Of a stretch of 54,848 nucleotides of DNA, positions 16,401 to 25,076 are shown piece by piece. The notes beneath the pieces are model-generated. The model was not told where the DNA came from. It searched no databases and saw nothing but the letters and a program-made list of their open reading frames with translations. Both the position numbers and the translations under genes were made by a program. Within the stretch, counting starts at the first letter, position 1. Every line of letters begins with the position of its first letter. The stretch comes from a virus. The DNA lies in the IMG/VR virus record IMGVR_UViG_3300036852_000068, positions 1 to 54,848 of that record, one strand, 5' to 3'.

Positions 16401-18173
16401 TCCACCCTTGAGTAAATTAGGGCCGGATTTCCACGGGGTAACATCCAGAACAGGAACCGACGTTGCGCCAACCACCGTAGCTGAGCGTAACCGCGTAGCA
16501 TCCGCTGGCTTCTCACTATGTATCTCATACTTACCTTTACCATTTACTTTCAGATATAGCTTAGCGGCTGGGTTGATGACCTTGTAAGCCAAGTCAACAG
16601 CGCGAATCTCACCAGTGATCGGAAAGTTCACCGTGTAGCGCGGCCGGAGCATTGGCTGAGTCGCGTTTCGAACTGTTCCCGGCAAGTCGTCTACACAATC
16701 ACCAGTCTCAGGGTCACGGTGCTGGCCTATTGGACAACGAATCGGGTCAATCGGGTCTATCGGATCAAACCCAACGTAAGGCCCATCCTCAATCTCAAAT
16801 GCTTCCCGGTCAAGAATCGAGCCGGGAGTGATTAACCCGGATGAGCGATACCGTCTGAATGAGATACCAGCTTCAGGAAGATCGACATTGTTAATAACAA
16901 TCAACTGCCCTTCGTCCATAAGCGGCTCATCACAATGCTGAGCGGTTAAGACGTTGACCGAATCCTCCATGAATGCAGGGTTGATACCGATAAACGCCGG
17001 ATCGGTTAGAATAAAGCGCAAGATGTGAACCGGGTTGTTAGTCCAACCTTCGAGCGTGTATTCGCCATTAGTATCCGGTAGCGGCACGCGCCGCCCCAGC
17101 ACCATCGCGGTTACTGTGGGAAGTTCATTGAGAACATTCGGATCGCTAAGTGACGGATTCTGAAAATACTCCGTAGGTACAATTGCACCTTCAACATAAG
17201 CGAGATGCGAGAACTTACCTCCACCGCCCAGATCAACCTGACCTGTGTTCCCCTGGTTCGTTCCAGTACCACCAAGATCACCTAAGTGAACTACAGCAGG
17301 AGCCGGTGGAGTGGCAAATGAATTGATTGGATCACTTAGTCCTGCCTGTCGCGTTTTAATGTTTTCAACCGCCGCAATCGGCCCCCTGCAAACCGCCCAC
17401 AAAGCAGAAATAAATATTCCCTTGTCTAAAGAAATAAACGGAATCAACTCCATTTGACAGCGGCCCAAGACTTCAGGGATAGGTGAGCCGTAAGGAGTGT
17501 TATCGATAGATGAATACTGCTCGGTTTCTCTAACCTCTTTGCGCCCGCCAAGCAGTCGCGCTAAAAGAGAGAACCGTCTTAAAAACCCTCCCGAAGCTGG
17601 TGCAACCGGATACGTGTATGTTCCCGACACTGAAACAAATGGGATGCCTTCGTAAAGGTCGTCTCCCGGTAAGCGGCCTTCAGGATCATCCACCGTGAAT
17701 TTGCTGGGCGGCAGGGTTTGATTGATGTTGCCGAAGTCCTGACGGGCGGTGAGTATAAATTTCCCTTTATCAATGTCACCGGGTTTTTCAGCACGGCCAT
17801 GAAACTCGGCCCGGCTATCATTCGTCACCGCAGGTGCAATGCAGCGAATGCAAAGAAGCAATCCTTCAATAGTTGTCGTTTGCGCCCACGTAGCAAGGTA
17901 TCGGCTGATGTTGGAAAATTCAATCGTAACGGTGTTGGTCTGTTCGCCAACATTGAGAACAATATCCCCGCGCGAGATTACCTCACGTCGATAGGCAAAT
18001 CCGTTCCATGTCATCTCTTGACCAGCAAACCGCTCAAGCGCGTCAGCAGGATCAAACCCAGTCGGGCCGGGAACATAGTCAGAGGCATAAAATTCGTAAC
18101 CATCGACTAGAACACGCGGATCGCTCTGGCCTTTATCTAATTCTGCTTGGAATTCTGGTGTAAAGCTGATCAT
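13401..18173 (-). CDS. Tail tip / central fibre protein (J-like)
   Basis: 1590 residues, the largest protein. The N-terminal 200 residues resemble a baseplate-hub type domain (FTPEFQAELDKGQSDPRVLVDG, VTIEFSNISRYLATW). The middle carries hub/J-like segments (LRFILTDPAFIGIN). A central IRIKPNHEVVIAQARKYS strand is typical of phage tail-tip proteins. A linker with three tandem DPI repeats and paired cysteines lies near residue 470, and FN3-like sequence (PLAPTNLRGIRDS) lies toward the C-terminus. It should close the tail tube and carry fibres. The start overlaps the previous stop by 4 bases. Confidence 0.8.
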   Translation of the reverse strand: MISFTPEFQAELDKGQSDPRVLVDGYEFYASDYVPGPTGFDPADALERFAGQEMTWNGFAYRREVISRGDIVLNVGEQTNTVTIEFSNISRYLATWAQTTTIEGLLLCIRCIAPAVTNDSRAEFHGRAEKPGDIDKGKFILTARQDFGNINQTLPPSKFTVDDPEGRLPGDDLYEGIPFVSVSGTYTYPVAPASGGFLRRFSLLARLLGGRKEVRETEQYSSIDNTPYGSPIPEVLGRCQMELIPFISLDKGIFISALWAVCRGPIAAVENIKTRQAGLSDPINSFATPPAPAVVHLGDLGGTGTNQGNTGQVDLGGGGKFSHLAYVEGAIVPTEYFQNPSLSDPNVLNELPTVTAMVLGRRVPLPDTNGEYTLEGWTNNPVHILRFILTDPAFIGINPAFMEDSVNVLTAQHCDEPLMDEGQLIVINNVDLPEAGISFRRYRSSGLITPGSILDREAFEIEDGPYVGFDPIDPIDPIRCPIGQHRDPETGDCVDDLPGTVRNATQPMLRPRYTVNFPITGEIRAVDLAYKVINPAAKLYLKVNGKGKYEIHSEKPADATRLRSATVVGATSVPVLDVTPWKSGPNLLKGGIVLSGGQTHSEQRVVTSADYSTSGNSISLAASSTGSVTATASEANLSGGSTTVQASGTITIGGTPSGSITATIDGVSIGYILGSNDTTDTAATMLAAYINATQRISKYIAATVVGSVITIKCKHGALNVGVAFLKAHGGPIADPTTAPTLAASAGSLQAGTYQVAYADVNANGLTALTLLATITLTANQKIDVSALPAFPAGVTARQFFVSEKTGSTQLRYQATRTNAADFSINALPLPGAALPPSFNTTAEELIRVAMSFATNSQDVFPMRQPSTAVILNDIYLPDPLNGHKYQATVGGTTDSGTPVWPTTPGGTVVDGSVTWTEIGSTVLQQTGLTRANILKGTYKWPLGSRQSSVNQVEIPFRDATNDFAVTTLRINDPVHQAQVKKIYPLKIDGNAIDNRNQAERIGNFNLSKNREGDWFNALETGPQGLALEEGDVICASDDSGGLVNVPTRIEEIRIKPNHEVVIAQARKYSTTMYSDDVGSHVIPIASTLRYVQTMDSIIEFIDSPPLRDADGLVAGFYVAVSRDLSIDGDWRGWALYADYGDGYKQIAQGNVPATLGTATTTLGTPADPSVWDRANSVTFTLKYESAGVPFASVTEQEILSNSRRNLFLIKNEFVQAATVVDNGNRSYTISNLLRGRFGVETPAHLTHGAGERIVFINGAETLVEIDPVRLNGAFNYKAVTTNQDVADATAVSFTWTGGTIKPLAPTNLRGIRDSVNNLLILWDRRSRIGAGLRPYSDVPLGEERDEYLVEVPAAVPPRSWRVIPTTTTTTVPAFLTAITSFGGSIDKNNLTGSDNSGDDWARSLENIQVAGNTIEGTLAAGSTTGGFPISRLGAITTTGDTLTDAHFYIYVDRVNISGDNFATLQAYAYGSVLASIDLGSVAVKALWVRLELIENRVRFYYFSNVADEQRWILFAESATAPTFPYNVFASASRASASVKEIMMTMQGQASTTYTAAQQTSDGFTPGNPVTVRVRQLSAIVGQGDYAEAAV

Positions 18174-18562
18174 GGAAACTTTGTAAGCTCAATGACGCGA
18201 GTATGAATGTGAGTTTTGGTGTGCGAGACTTCGTACTTCGTATATCTCACGCCAGCATAAAGAGTCGTGCCTATGTCTGACCGTTCACGGAAATTAAACG
18301 AGTGCGCGGAAATACCTTCAGATTCTAACCACTTGGCTGAGGCGAAATGAGAGTCGAGAATTGCAGCTTTAGCGGTGGTTAGGTTGCGGTAAACAAGTAC
18401 CCATGTTCGCTGCCCATTACCGCCATGTTGAAGTGCTGCATCAATTCCACCGTCATCGTATTCGGTTTTACCGCCGTTGAATTGCTCCGGCAGCGGAGTG
18501 AAGTCCGAGGGGCGAGGATTCGAAGCCGAAACTGAGTCCATAGGGAATTCCGCAACAGCCAT
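18170..18562 (-). CDS. Minor tail protein
   Basis: 130 residues, beta-rich, with FTPLPEQFNGGKTEYDDGGID near the N-terminus and a long C-terminal strand series. Its length and location between tape measure and tip gene fit a distal tail or tip adaptor. It abuts the tape measure stop and overlaps the tip gene start by ATGA. No certain family. Confidence 0.6.
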   Translation of the reverse strand: MAVAEFPMDSVSASNPRPSDFTPLPEQFNGGKTEYDDGGIDAALQHGGNGQRTWVLVYRNLTTAKAAILDSHFASAKWLESEGISAHSFNFRERSDIGTTLYAGVRYTKYEVSHTKTHIHTRVIELTKFP

Positions 18563-21433
18563 CTACACATCCTCCCCTTTTTGAATCTTCCGCATTGGGC
18601 CGTTGACTCTTACGCTTTCAACCGCCACTCTTTCCACCATGTATCTAAATCCTTCCGTGGCTTCGCCCTTGATAACGACATTGACTACGGGTTGAAATGC
18701 ACTACTTGAGCGCCGATTTACGTCTATCACTTCCGGCCCTGAGCGCCTTGGCGCAGACTCTCTTCCGCCTTGACCCGTTCCAGTACCGCCGCCTTTGTCG
18801 TTGAACGCATTACCCGCCACCGCTCGGCCTGCCGCAGCAGCAACCCCTGCAACGGCTCCATAAAGGGCCGCTGCCTTGAAGTGGGCCGCTGCTTTAGGCG
18901 GGGCAATGAATAGGGCCGCAAACCCTTCCGCGAGTTGAAAGATCGCCTTGACTGCTGCCTCTTGTGCGATTGCCGCAAGAATTTGAGCGGTAACTTTGCG
19001 GATATTGGTTCCCGCGCTTCCATAAAGCACCCAAGCTTCTACTACCTGCCCGATAGCCTGCCCTAGTCCACCAAAAGCTTCCGTGAGAGCCTCAAGCCCA
19101 GCTAAGGCGGCAACCTGCGAGGCTCCTGTAAGATTCTCGTTAGCGAGATCAAACAACTTCTGCATCTCGGTGCGAGTGTCATTGCCCGCTAGTTCCATTG
19201 GCGGAGGCGCTGGGCCAACCTGGGCTTCGATACGCTCACCCTGCGCCCGCCTCAATGCCTCAACATGGCCCTGGATATCTGCATCTTTAATCGCTCGGCT
19301 GATTTCTCTCAACCATTCTAAATAAGCAGTGCCCGATCCGGTCGGATCAATAAATTCCGCTAACTTTTCATGTAGACCTTCAAACTCGCTTCCAAGTTCT
19401 CCTAGAGATGTATCGGCCTCGCGGTTTAAGGCGATCATCTTAAGAATGGCGTCGTTGTTTTTAAGTAGGGAAAACGTGGCAGTGTCAATCTTCGCCCCGG
19501 CCTGTGTAAGCGTGACGGTGAGTTGTCGGATTTGCTTATCCCATTCGTCATCATTCAAAACAGCATCGCGGATAGCCTCGTTCTGCCGCGCAATAAAATC
19601 GGTAACCGACTTTAGTGCGTCCATTCTGACCTTTTCGGCAGCCGTTACTTTTTCAAGGCTCTCAATCTCACGAGCCTTCGCTTGAATTAATCGCCGTTCT
19701 ACTGGAGTTGCCGCCTTATACATCTCATCAAGCAAAACGATCTGAAGTTTTGTGAGATTGTTCGACTTGTCTCGCAGTTTGTTGTATTCATCGGTAAGTT
19801 GATTGAGTAACCTTTGACCGGCGGAAATCTTGTCAACCGATCCTCTTCCCCCTCTCGCTCCTCGCGGAACACCACCAGCCCCGCGCGTACCAGGCCGAAG
19901 CCCCGCAGGAAGTGCAAGGTCGCCGCTGGATTCAATTTCTGGCCCTAAAAAGGTAGAGCCAAGTCGCGCAAAGGCAATCTTCTGCGCGGCTGAAATAGAC
20001 GCTGCTGCCTTTCTGGCTTCAGCATTCTCCCAAATGCGAACAACCTGTTCGGCGACTGCGCCTTGACTTCTGAGCGCGTCCGTCGCCTCCGATGTGGCAA
20101 GCCGCGCGGCCTCTGTAGCTCGCCGCGCTGACTCCATTCCTCCAAAGAAGTCACCCGCCGCTATTTGCGCGACGGCTTTCAAGTTCAAATACAGCGCACG
20201 CACTGCTTCATACAAAGCGATAATCGCATGCGTCCATAAACCAATAATCGAAATCGCTCCGGCGGCTACCAGCCCAACAACATCACGAACAACATAGAAC
20301 ACCTCAACCACGCCATCCCAAACGGTAATTATTTGATTACCGGCGGTGGTCATGTTTTGCTGGAACTCTTTCGATTCAGTTGATAATTTTGCTAACGCTA
20401 AGGCGGTTTCACTCAACCGCGCATATAACGGCGCAAAGGCGGTCGCAGAAGTCTGAAGAAGCGCGTCTTTAATGTTCGACATTGCTCCGGCAAATGTCTT
20501 TGACTGCGCCTCCATGAGTCCACCAAAGTTTTGTTGTGAGAACTTCTGGAAAGCAGCAAGAAATACATCGGCAGAGATTTCCCCTTGCTCTACCATCTTT
20601 CGGAGTTCAACTTGTGTCTTGCCTAATTGAGCCTCAAGGATTTTCCAGCCTGAAATACCCGCCTCAGCCAGTTGGTTAAATTCCTGACTCATTACCTTGC
20701 CCTTTGACTGAATCTGTGAGAGAGCAAGGGTGACGCGATCTAACCGTTCTGAACCACCACCAGCAGCCGCAACCGCGTTGCCTACGTCAGTAAGGATTGG
20801 AATAACCTGCTCGGCTCGGAAACCAAGCGCTTGCATTCGTTGCGAGGCATCAATTAATTCCCCAAACTGGAATGGCGTCTTAAGGGCAAACTGCTGGAGA
20901 GCTTTAAGATGCTGCTCGGCGGCTTGTGCACTACCCAGCATCGTCGTGAATGCGATTCGCGTACTCTCTAACTTGCTGGAATAATCAACCCATGCGGAGG
21001 CGGCGTTGCGAATCTCAGATATTGCAGAGACGCCGATTAACGCAGCAATCCCACCAGTAGCACCTGCGAGGAGCGCAAAGGATCGGCCAGCGGACTGCGC
21101 TTCCCGCGCAGCCGCGCGTCTCGCTCGTACCTCTTCTGCTAATTGCCGTTCTAAATCACGCGCCGCGCGTCGCCCTTGACGTATTTTTTCATCCGCTAGG
21201 CTTTTAGCGGCACGTTCTTGAATCTTAGACTGCTTCTCAGCTTCACGAGCCGTCTGAGCCTCAATTTTTTGAACTTCTTTAGCAGCACGATCCGCCCCGG
21301 TAACTCGCGTTTGTTGTTGAGCTTGTTGAGTTTTCGCCGTTTGGCTTAATTCAGAACGCACCTGCGCCATCGTGCCTTTGAAGTCACCGGCGCGTGGAGT
21401 GATCTGAAAAATCAACTCGGCAAGTGCAGCCAT
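18563..21433 (-). CDS. Tape measure protein
   Basis: 956 residues. The N-terminal 130 residues are a Gln/Arg/Ala coiled coil, followed by a Gly/Ala hydrophobic segment and the classical tape measure block: STRIAFTTMLGSAQAAEQHL, LKTPFQFGELIDASQ, GNAVAAAGGG and GKVMSQEFNQLAEAGI. Two further hydrophobic regions lie near 370-410 and 850-900. At about 1.5 angstrom per residue the tail would be near 140 nm. It is directly downstream of the chaperone pair, as in most siphoviruses. Confidence 0.92.
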   Translation of the reverse strand: MAALAELIFQITPRAGDFKGTMAQVRSELSQTAKTQQAQQQTRVTGADRAAKEVQKIEAQTAREAEKQSKIQERAAKSLADEKIRQGRRAARDLERQLAEEVRARRAAAREAQSAGRSFALLAGATGGIAALIGVSAISEIRNAASAWVDYSSKLESTRIAFTTMLGSAQAAEQHLKALQQFALKTPFQFGELIDASQRMQALGFRAEQVIPILTDVGNAVAAAGGGSERLDRVTLALSQIQSKGKVMSQEFNQLAEAGISGWKILEAQLGKTQVELRKMVEQGEISADVFLAAFQKFSQQNFGGLMEAQSKTFAGAMSNIKDALLQTSATAFAPLYARLSETALALAKLSTESKEFQQNMTTAGNQIITVWDGVVEVFYVVRDVVGLVAAGAISIIGLWTHAIIALYEAVRALYLNLKAVAQIAAGDFFGGMESARRATEAARLATSEATDALRSQGAVAEQVVRIWENAEARKAAASISAAQKIAFARLGSTFLGPEIESSGDLALPAGLRPGTRGAGGVPRGARGGRGSVDKISAGQRLLNQLTDEYNKLRDKSNNLTKLQIVLLDEMYKAATPVERRLIQAKAREIESLEKVTAAEKVRMDALKSVTDFIARQNEAIRDAVLNDDEWDKQIRQLTVTLTQAGAKIDTATFSLLKNNDAILKMIALNREADTSLGELGSEFEGLHEKLAEFIDPTGSGTAYLEWLREISRAIKDADIQGHVEALRRAQGERIEAQVGPAPPPMELAGNDTRTEMQKLFDLANENLTGASQVAALAGLEALTEAFGGLGQAIGQVVEAWVLYGSAGTNIRKVTAQILAAIAQEAAVKAIFQLAEGFAALFIAPPKAAAHFKAAALYGAVAGVAAAAGRAVAGNAFNDKGGGTGTGQGGRESAPRRSGPEVIDVNRRSSSAFQPVVNVVIKGEATEGFRYMVERVAVESVRVNGPMRKIQKGEDV

Positions 21434-21436
21434 TTC

Positions 21437-21718
21437 TTAATTCGGCTCTTTACTTCCTACCAATGTTATCGTGCCCTCATCCTCTCCTAAGCTGCTTTCT
21501 GGTTGACCGCCAAACGCCCTAATCCAAAACTCCCTGTCTCGCTTCTCTCGCTCGTACTCCCGTTCACGTTCCTCTTTAATCAGAAACGTAGCAGCAGCTA
21601 TATCCAGCTCCCGCGCCACTGACCAGTCTTTTATATCAAGCAGGGTACTCGGCGTCTGACTGAATACCTGCGCTGTCCGTGCTATGTCCTGAAACGCTGG
21701 GCTGTGGACGAAAGGATT
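21437..21718 (-). CDS. Tail assembly chaperone, frameshift extension (T-like)
   Basis: The frame is open from just after a TAG at 21719-21721 to the stop at 21437 and reads NPFVHSPAFQDIARTAQVFSQ, then TLLDIKDWSVARELDIAAATF. It overlaps the upstream chaperone frame by about 80 bases and lies +1 to it. A GTG at 21619 could start a short 60-residue product, but the coding-like sequence continues upstream, so synthesis as a fusion is more likely. The product helps load the tape measure for tail tube assembly. Confidence 0.7.
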   Translation of the reverse strand, partial: NPFVHSPAFQDIARTAQVFSQTPSTLLDIKDWSVARELDIAAATFLIKEEREREYEREKRDREFWIRAFGGQPESSLGEDEGTITLVGSKEPN

Positions 21719-22169
21719 CTACGTCAGCAATCTCCACCTCCCCGCTTCCTACTGGAACCTTTAAATTGAAATAGCCGGTCATTCCGTAGTTAAAGAGAAA
21801 CCAGAAGTCGTCACCAATATCATCTGGGCCGATTTCATCCCGATCCGGATGCGGCTCGCGGACTAGCTTCGGAGAAACCATCATCGCGCATACCAATTCA
21901 CGTGCGAAGATCATCACGGCAGCTAATTCGTCATCAGACATTTTGGCAAGCGTTTGCAAGCCGTACTCCTCAGGCGATAGCGTCGCCTTCTCTTGTTCGT
22001 CCTGCTCCTTCTGCTCCTTGCTGGCGTACTTGGAAAACGTGCGAGCTACACGCCCGGCGCGCAGCATAAACTCCGGCCCCGGTCGGCGTACTTGCACAAC
22101 CTGACCTGAAGGGCATTCTAATGTTTCGGTTTTCCTTGGCTTCCAGCCACGACCATTTGAGGCAGACAT
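21636..22169 (-). CDS. Tail assembly chaperone (G-like)
   Basis: 177 residues, located between the major tail protein and tape measure, with AAGGAG upstream of the ATG. It contains ECPSGQVVQVRRPGPEFMLRAG, a common chaperone opening, and an acidic Glu/Lys-rich middle. The last 27 codons after SF at about residue 151 overlap the frameshift extension and read less protein-like than the alternative frame. Confidence 0.8.
   Translation of the reverse strand: MSASNGRGWKPRKTETLECPSGQVVQVRRPGPEFMLRAGRVARTFSKYASKEQKEQDEQEKATLSPEEYGLQTLAKMSDDELAAVMIFARELVCAMMVSPKLVREPHPDRDEIGPDDIGDDFWFLFNYGMTGYFNLKVPVGSGEVEIADVESFRPQPSVSGHSTDSAGIQSDAEYPA
21708..21716 (-). promoter_or_regulatory. Candidate +1 programmed frameshift site
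   Basis: On the minus strand the sequence TCC TTT CGT in the G-like frame allows the Phe tRNA to move from TTT to TTC, entering the +1 frame as VHSPAFQDI. A TAG at 21719-21721 bounds the new frame upstream, so the shift must occur within this short window or shortly after. A -2 shift would give the same frame. Confidence 0.5.
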
Positions 22170-22295
22170 AAAACAACTCCTTTGAAAAAGATCGGATTAA
22201 ATTGTTTGCGCCAGAGGATGGCTTGGAAAAGAATGCGGGTATGTCGTAGCAGAACGTGGCCTCTCAGGATGAGACTCCAAAGGCCACTAAATGTT

Positions 22296-22340
22296 AAAAT
22301 ATAAACGGCCCGCAAGAGAATTCACGTTCTCAAGCGAGCC
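22296..22340 (-). terminator. Hairpin terminator after the major tail gene
   Basis: Minus-strand stem GGCTCGC (22340-22334) with GCGGGCC (22313-22307), one GU pair, an inner 5-bp stem GAGAA/TTCTC and a 6-base loop. It is followed by GTTTATATTTT. The GU pair forms only in the minus-strand RNA, which supports leftward termination. Confidence 0.6.
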
Positions 22341-22376
22341 TTGCCATAACGCGATCTCGTTACCGGAGACCATGCC

Positions 22377-23084
22377 ATGACCGCTCCAAATCTTACTAAA
22401 GTTTGTAGCAAATGCCATCTTGACTTACCGCTGACCGCTTTCCATAAACAGCGAAAAACTACTGACGGGTTACGTCCTGACTGCAAAGAATGTCGGAAAG
22501 GTGAATCAACTTCGTACTACCAAAAGAACAGAACTCGCGTGCTCCTACACGTCAAGACCTATACGAGCCAAAACAAGGCGCGACTGGCGTTGTACCACAA
22601 GCAATGGCGCGCGCTTAACAGGGAATCGTTCCTCCGAAAAGCTCGTGAAAACTATTGGGCTAACAAAGAGCGTCACAATCAAACGAGTCGCAACAACCGA
22701 ATTGCCAGCAAAGAACGATATGCCGCGACAAGGAAACTCTACGAACTAGCCAACCCCGATATAGTGCGTTTCCACAAAATGCAACACGAGAGTCGGAAGC
22801 GTAACGCTCCGGGTAGATGCACGTCAGAACAGTGGCGCAAGAAGTGCGCGTTTCACGGTTGGCGCTGTATCTATTGCCGCGTCGCGGTCACGCCTAAAAC
22901 AGCAACCATCGAACACCGTAAACCGTTATCGCGTGGCGGTAGTAACTGGCCTGCGAACCTTGCGCCTTGCTGTAAGCAATGCAACCAATCAAAGAACTGT
23001 AAAACCGAAACGGAATACCGCGCCTATATTTGCTTCCAAAAATTGAATACTGTGTCTGTCGCGGCTCGTGATGTGATGCCGTAA
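22377..23084 (+). CDS. HNH endonuclease, antisense in the tail region
   Basis: 235 residues. An N-terminal zinc ribbon (CSKCHLDLPLTAFHKQ ... CKECR) is followed by a basic helical linker and a C-terminal HNH core (CIYCRVAVTPKTATIEHRKPL, GGSNWPANLAPCCKQCNQSK). It is the only rightward gene in the late operon. Its last 61 bases overlap the end of the major tail gene on the other strand. GGAG precedes the ATG. It appears to be a mobile endonuclease placed between the tail gene and its terminator. Confidence 0.88.
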   Translation: MTAPNLTKVCSKCHLDLPLTAFHKQRKTTDGLRPDCKECRKGESTSYYQKNRTRVLLHVKTYTSQNKARLALYHKQWRALNRESFLRKARENYWANKERHNQTSRNNRIASKERYAATRKLYELANPDIVRFHKMQHESRKRNAPGRCTSEQWRKKCAFHGWRCIYCRVAVTPKTATIEHRKPLSRGGSNWPANLAPCCKQCNQSKNCKTETEYRAYICFQKLNTVSVAARDVMP

Positions 23085-23623
23085 CCACGAAACGCCACCG
23101 GGTTGTTACCCAGTCCGCGCCGCCGGATTTGGTTTGCAAGTCCTGAATCGTTCTTGGACTTGTAAAGGTTGTACACCATGTACTTTGTTGCGTCGTTCTT
23201 AGTCGGCGTAATCAACGCGCAGGCTGTGAACGCAATCGTCGTAATGCCGCCCTGAATCTGCTCGTATCCCGCAGCAGTTCCGTAAGTGCCGAAACCGGAA
23301 ACAAGATGCTGAAGCACGCCGCTGATGTCCTGCGTTTGGACAAGGTTCGCAGCTAGCGCCACGGCCAGTTCAGACACAGCCGTATCAATCGGCGCAACCT
23401 GTTCGTCTACCGTGTGATCTTCGGTTGACGCCGCAGCAGTCATTTCCCAACCTTCAGAGGTGTGACCTAAATGCTTGGCGCTGGGGTTAGCCGTCGCGTC
23501 AGGTGTGCCATCGGTAAACAAAGTGATGCGCGCACCTGCACCCGGTATAGCAAGGCCAACCCAGAACCAACCATATTGATTGGTGATTTGCGCGGCGTTA
23601 AAGTTTAAGGCTGATGCTGGCAT
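23024..23623 (-). CDS. Major tail protein candidate
   Basis: 199 residues, soluble and beta-rich (FWVGLAIPGAGARITLFTDG; STEDHTVDEQVAPIDTAVSEL). It lies immediately upstream of the chaperone pair and is followed by a strong hairpin terminator, the expected signature of an abundant tube subunit. The family is not certain by sequence. Confidence 0.65.
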   Translation of the reverse strand: MPASALNFNAAQITNQYGWFWVGLAIPGAGARITLFTDGTPDATANPSAKHLGHTSEGWEMTAAASTEDHTVDEQVAPIDTAVSELAVALAANLVQTQDISGVLQHLVSGFGTYGTAAGYEQIQGGITTIAFTACALITPTKNDATKYMVYNLYKSKNDSGLANQIRRRGLGNNPVAFRGYGITSRAATDTVFNFWKQI

Positions 23624-23627
23624 TGAG

Positions 23628-24119
23628 TTATCCTCTCTTTATTCTTTCCAGTGCTTCGCCAACTGCGTTAACAAGATTGTCTTGATGCTGCGCCTGTTGC
23701 TCATGCTGACGGCGAGCGTATAAGTCGTCTGCTTGATCAGCGCGGCGCTTGTTCTCTTCTACGGAGCGCGACAGACTGCGTATGTCAAGAGCTTGGTTCA
23801 ATTCCACATCGCCATATCCACCCGCGCGAGCGATTGCCCGAAAGTCTGCCTCGGCCTTCGCCGCGTCGCCACCATTCTCGTTAAATAGTTGGCGGTAAGT
23901 AACCGCTGCGCGTTCGCCGGTCTCAGGGTCAACGCCGGGCGCTGTACCGCGTTCTTTTGCCAGCCTTTTGCTGCGGGCAAAGTCCGAGTTAACTTCCGGG
24001 TTGTTTTCAACCTGAGTCAGCGCCGACGCTGCTGCCTTTTTTGCTGCCGGTGATGCATTCGGATCGCGCAAGACTTCGCTTGCCGCTTTAGCCGCTTCCG
24101 GTGAAGTTGTTTCTGCCAT
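23628..24119 (-). CDS. Hypothetical helical protein in the tail cluster
   Basis: 163 residues, very rich in Ala, Glu and Arg, with a likely coiled coil at the C-terminus (RSVEENKRRADQADDLYARR). It lies 4 bases upstream of the major tail gene. It could be a tail assembly factor or a minor tube component. No family recognised. Confidence 0.55.
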   Translation of the reverse strand: MAETTSPEAAKAASEVLRDPNASPAAKKAAASALTQVENNPEVNSDFARSKRLAKERGTAPGVDPETGERAAVTYRQLFNENGGDAAKAEADFRAIARAGGYGDVELNQALDIRSLSRSVEENKRRADQADDLYARRQHEQQAQHQDNLVNAVGEALERIKRG

Positions 24120-24129
24120 ACAAATTCTC

Positions 24130-24618
24130 CTACTTTTCTCCGAAATGAATTCTAATCTGCAACTCTACCTCTTGAATGAAATCCGTTCCTTTGGTCTTGT
24201 GATGAAAGTATTGATGATCGATTTCAAGTTCATAACCAACCGTTACTGATGCTGTTGGTAACAATTCAAGTACACCTTTTCTGATGACCGCCTTAAATGC
24301 TCTCACGTATCGCTCACTCCTTACTTTGACCGCTGCGGCTGATGAGTCCTTAACGACTATCCCTGCGCCTATTACTACGATCTGGTCTAACCATTCGCCG
24401 CTTTCGGTTTCACGGCTTACCATGCGCTGGGGGCCAGCAATAAGCAGCGGGTAATTGAACTGGTCAAGATTTGCCCGTGCCATCACGGCGAACTTTGGGT
24501 AAGCCGACGCTGCGTAAAAGTAATCAAGCGCAGGCTTCATGTCCCGTTCAACTACGACGAATAACTTGTCAATGATCTGGGACTCAGTAACTTCCTCAAA
24601 CAGCGGCGCAAAGGGCAT
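24130..24618 (-). CDS. Tail terminator-like protein
   Basis: 162 residues, alpha/beta with a central strand series (YPLLIAGPQRMVSRE, DQIVVIGAGIVVKD) and a C-terminal IQEVELQIRIHFGEK strand. Its position between the gpG/gp10-like morphogenesis gene and the tail tube gene is that of the tail terminator ring in siphoviruses. Assignment rests mainly on gene order. Confidence 0.5.
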   Translation of the reverse strand: MPFAPLFEEVTESQIIDKLFVVVERDMKPALDYFYAASAYPKFAVMARANLDQFNYPLLIAGPQRMVSRETESGEWLDQIVVIGAGIVVKDSSAAAVKVRSERYVRAFKAVIRKGVLELLPTASVTVGYELEIDHQYFHHKTKGTDFIQEVELQIRIHFGEK

Positions 24619-25076
24619 TATTGAAATCCAGCTTCTTTCAACATCTCGGCAGCATACTCACCGGCGATTGTCTCGTATCGCTGTTCGTCAGGCTCAGCCA
24701 ACAGTTTGCGTTCAGGAAGCCGCCCGCGTCCTTCGTGGTGAAATATTCCATAGAAAACATTTGACCCAAACTCCGCGCCATCGTCGCTTACTCTGTGAAT
24801 ATGTCCTTTATCTTCTTTCTCTGTTAAAGACCGGAACAAGTCACCACTAGCAACCATTATCTGCGATGGGCCGCCGAACTTCCGCGCCTTTGCTGCTTCA
24901 CTTGCCGGTTTCAAAGGCGTCCACGGAGCCGACCTGAATAAAGCCACTTCCGACCCACGAAACTCTCCACCAAATCGCTCCATCAATGGACTCAAACGGC
25001 TGAAGCTGGATTCTAAACTAGCCATTCCAGCCAGCATCTTCTCTAGCCCAATGATTTCTATCGTGTATCCGGTCAT
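24618..25076 (-). CDS. Phage virion morphogenesis protein (gpG-like)
   Basis: 152 residues, with the family's core: a central W-T/PLKPASEAAKA region, then LFRSLTEKE and a C-terminal EFGSNVFYGIFHHEGRGRLPERKLL, the conserved 'iH..G...PaR.fL' signature. Such proteins help complete the head-to-tail joint. It overlaps neighbours by 1 and 4 bases. Confidence 0.75.
   Translation of the reverse strand: MTGYTIEIIGLEKMLAGMASLESSFSRLSPLMERFGGEFRGSEVALFRSAPWTPLKPASEAAKARKFGGPSQIMVASGDLFRSLTEKEDKGHIHRVSDDGAEFGSNVFYGIFHHEGRGRLPERKLLAEPDEQRYETIAGEYAAEMLKEAGFQ

Noticed and set aside
22256-22290. GTGGCCT/AGGCCAC hairpin next to the tail terminator
   Set aside because: A perfect 7-bp stem, but with an 18-base loop and no T-run. 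Not called as a terminator.
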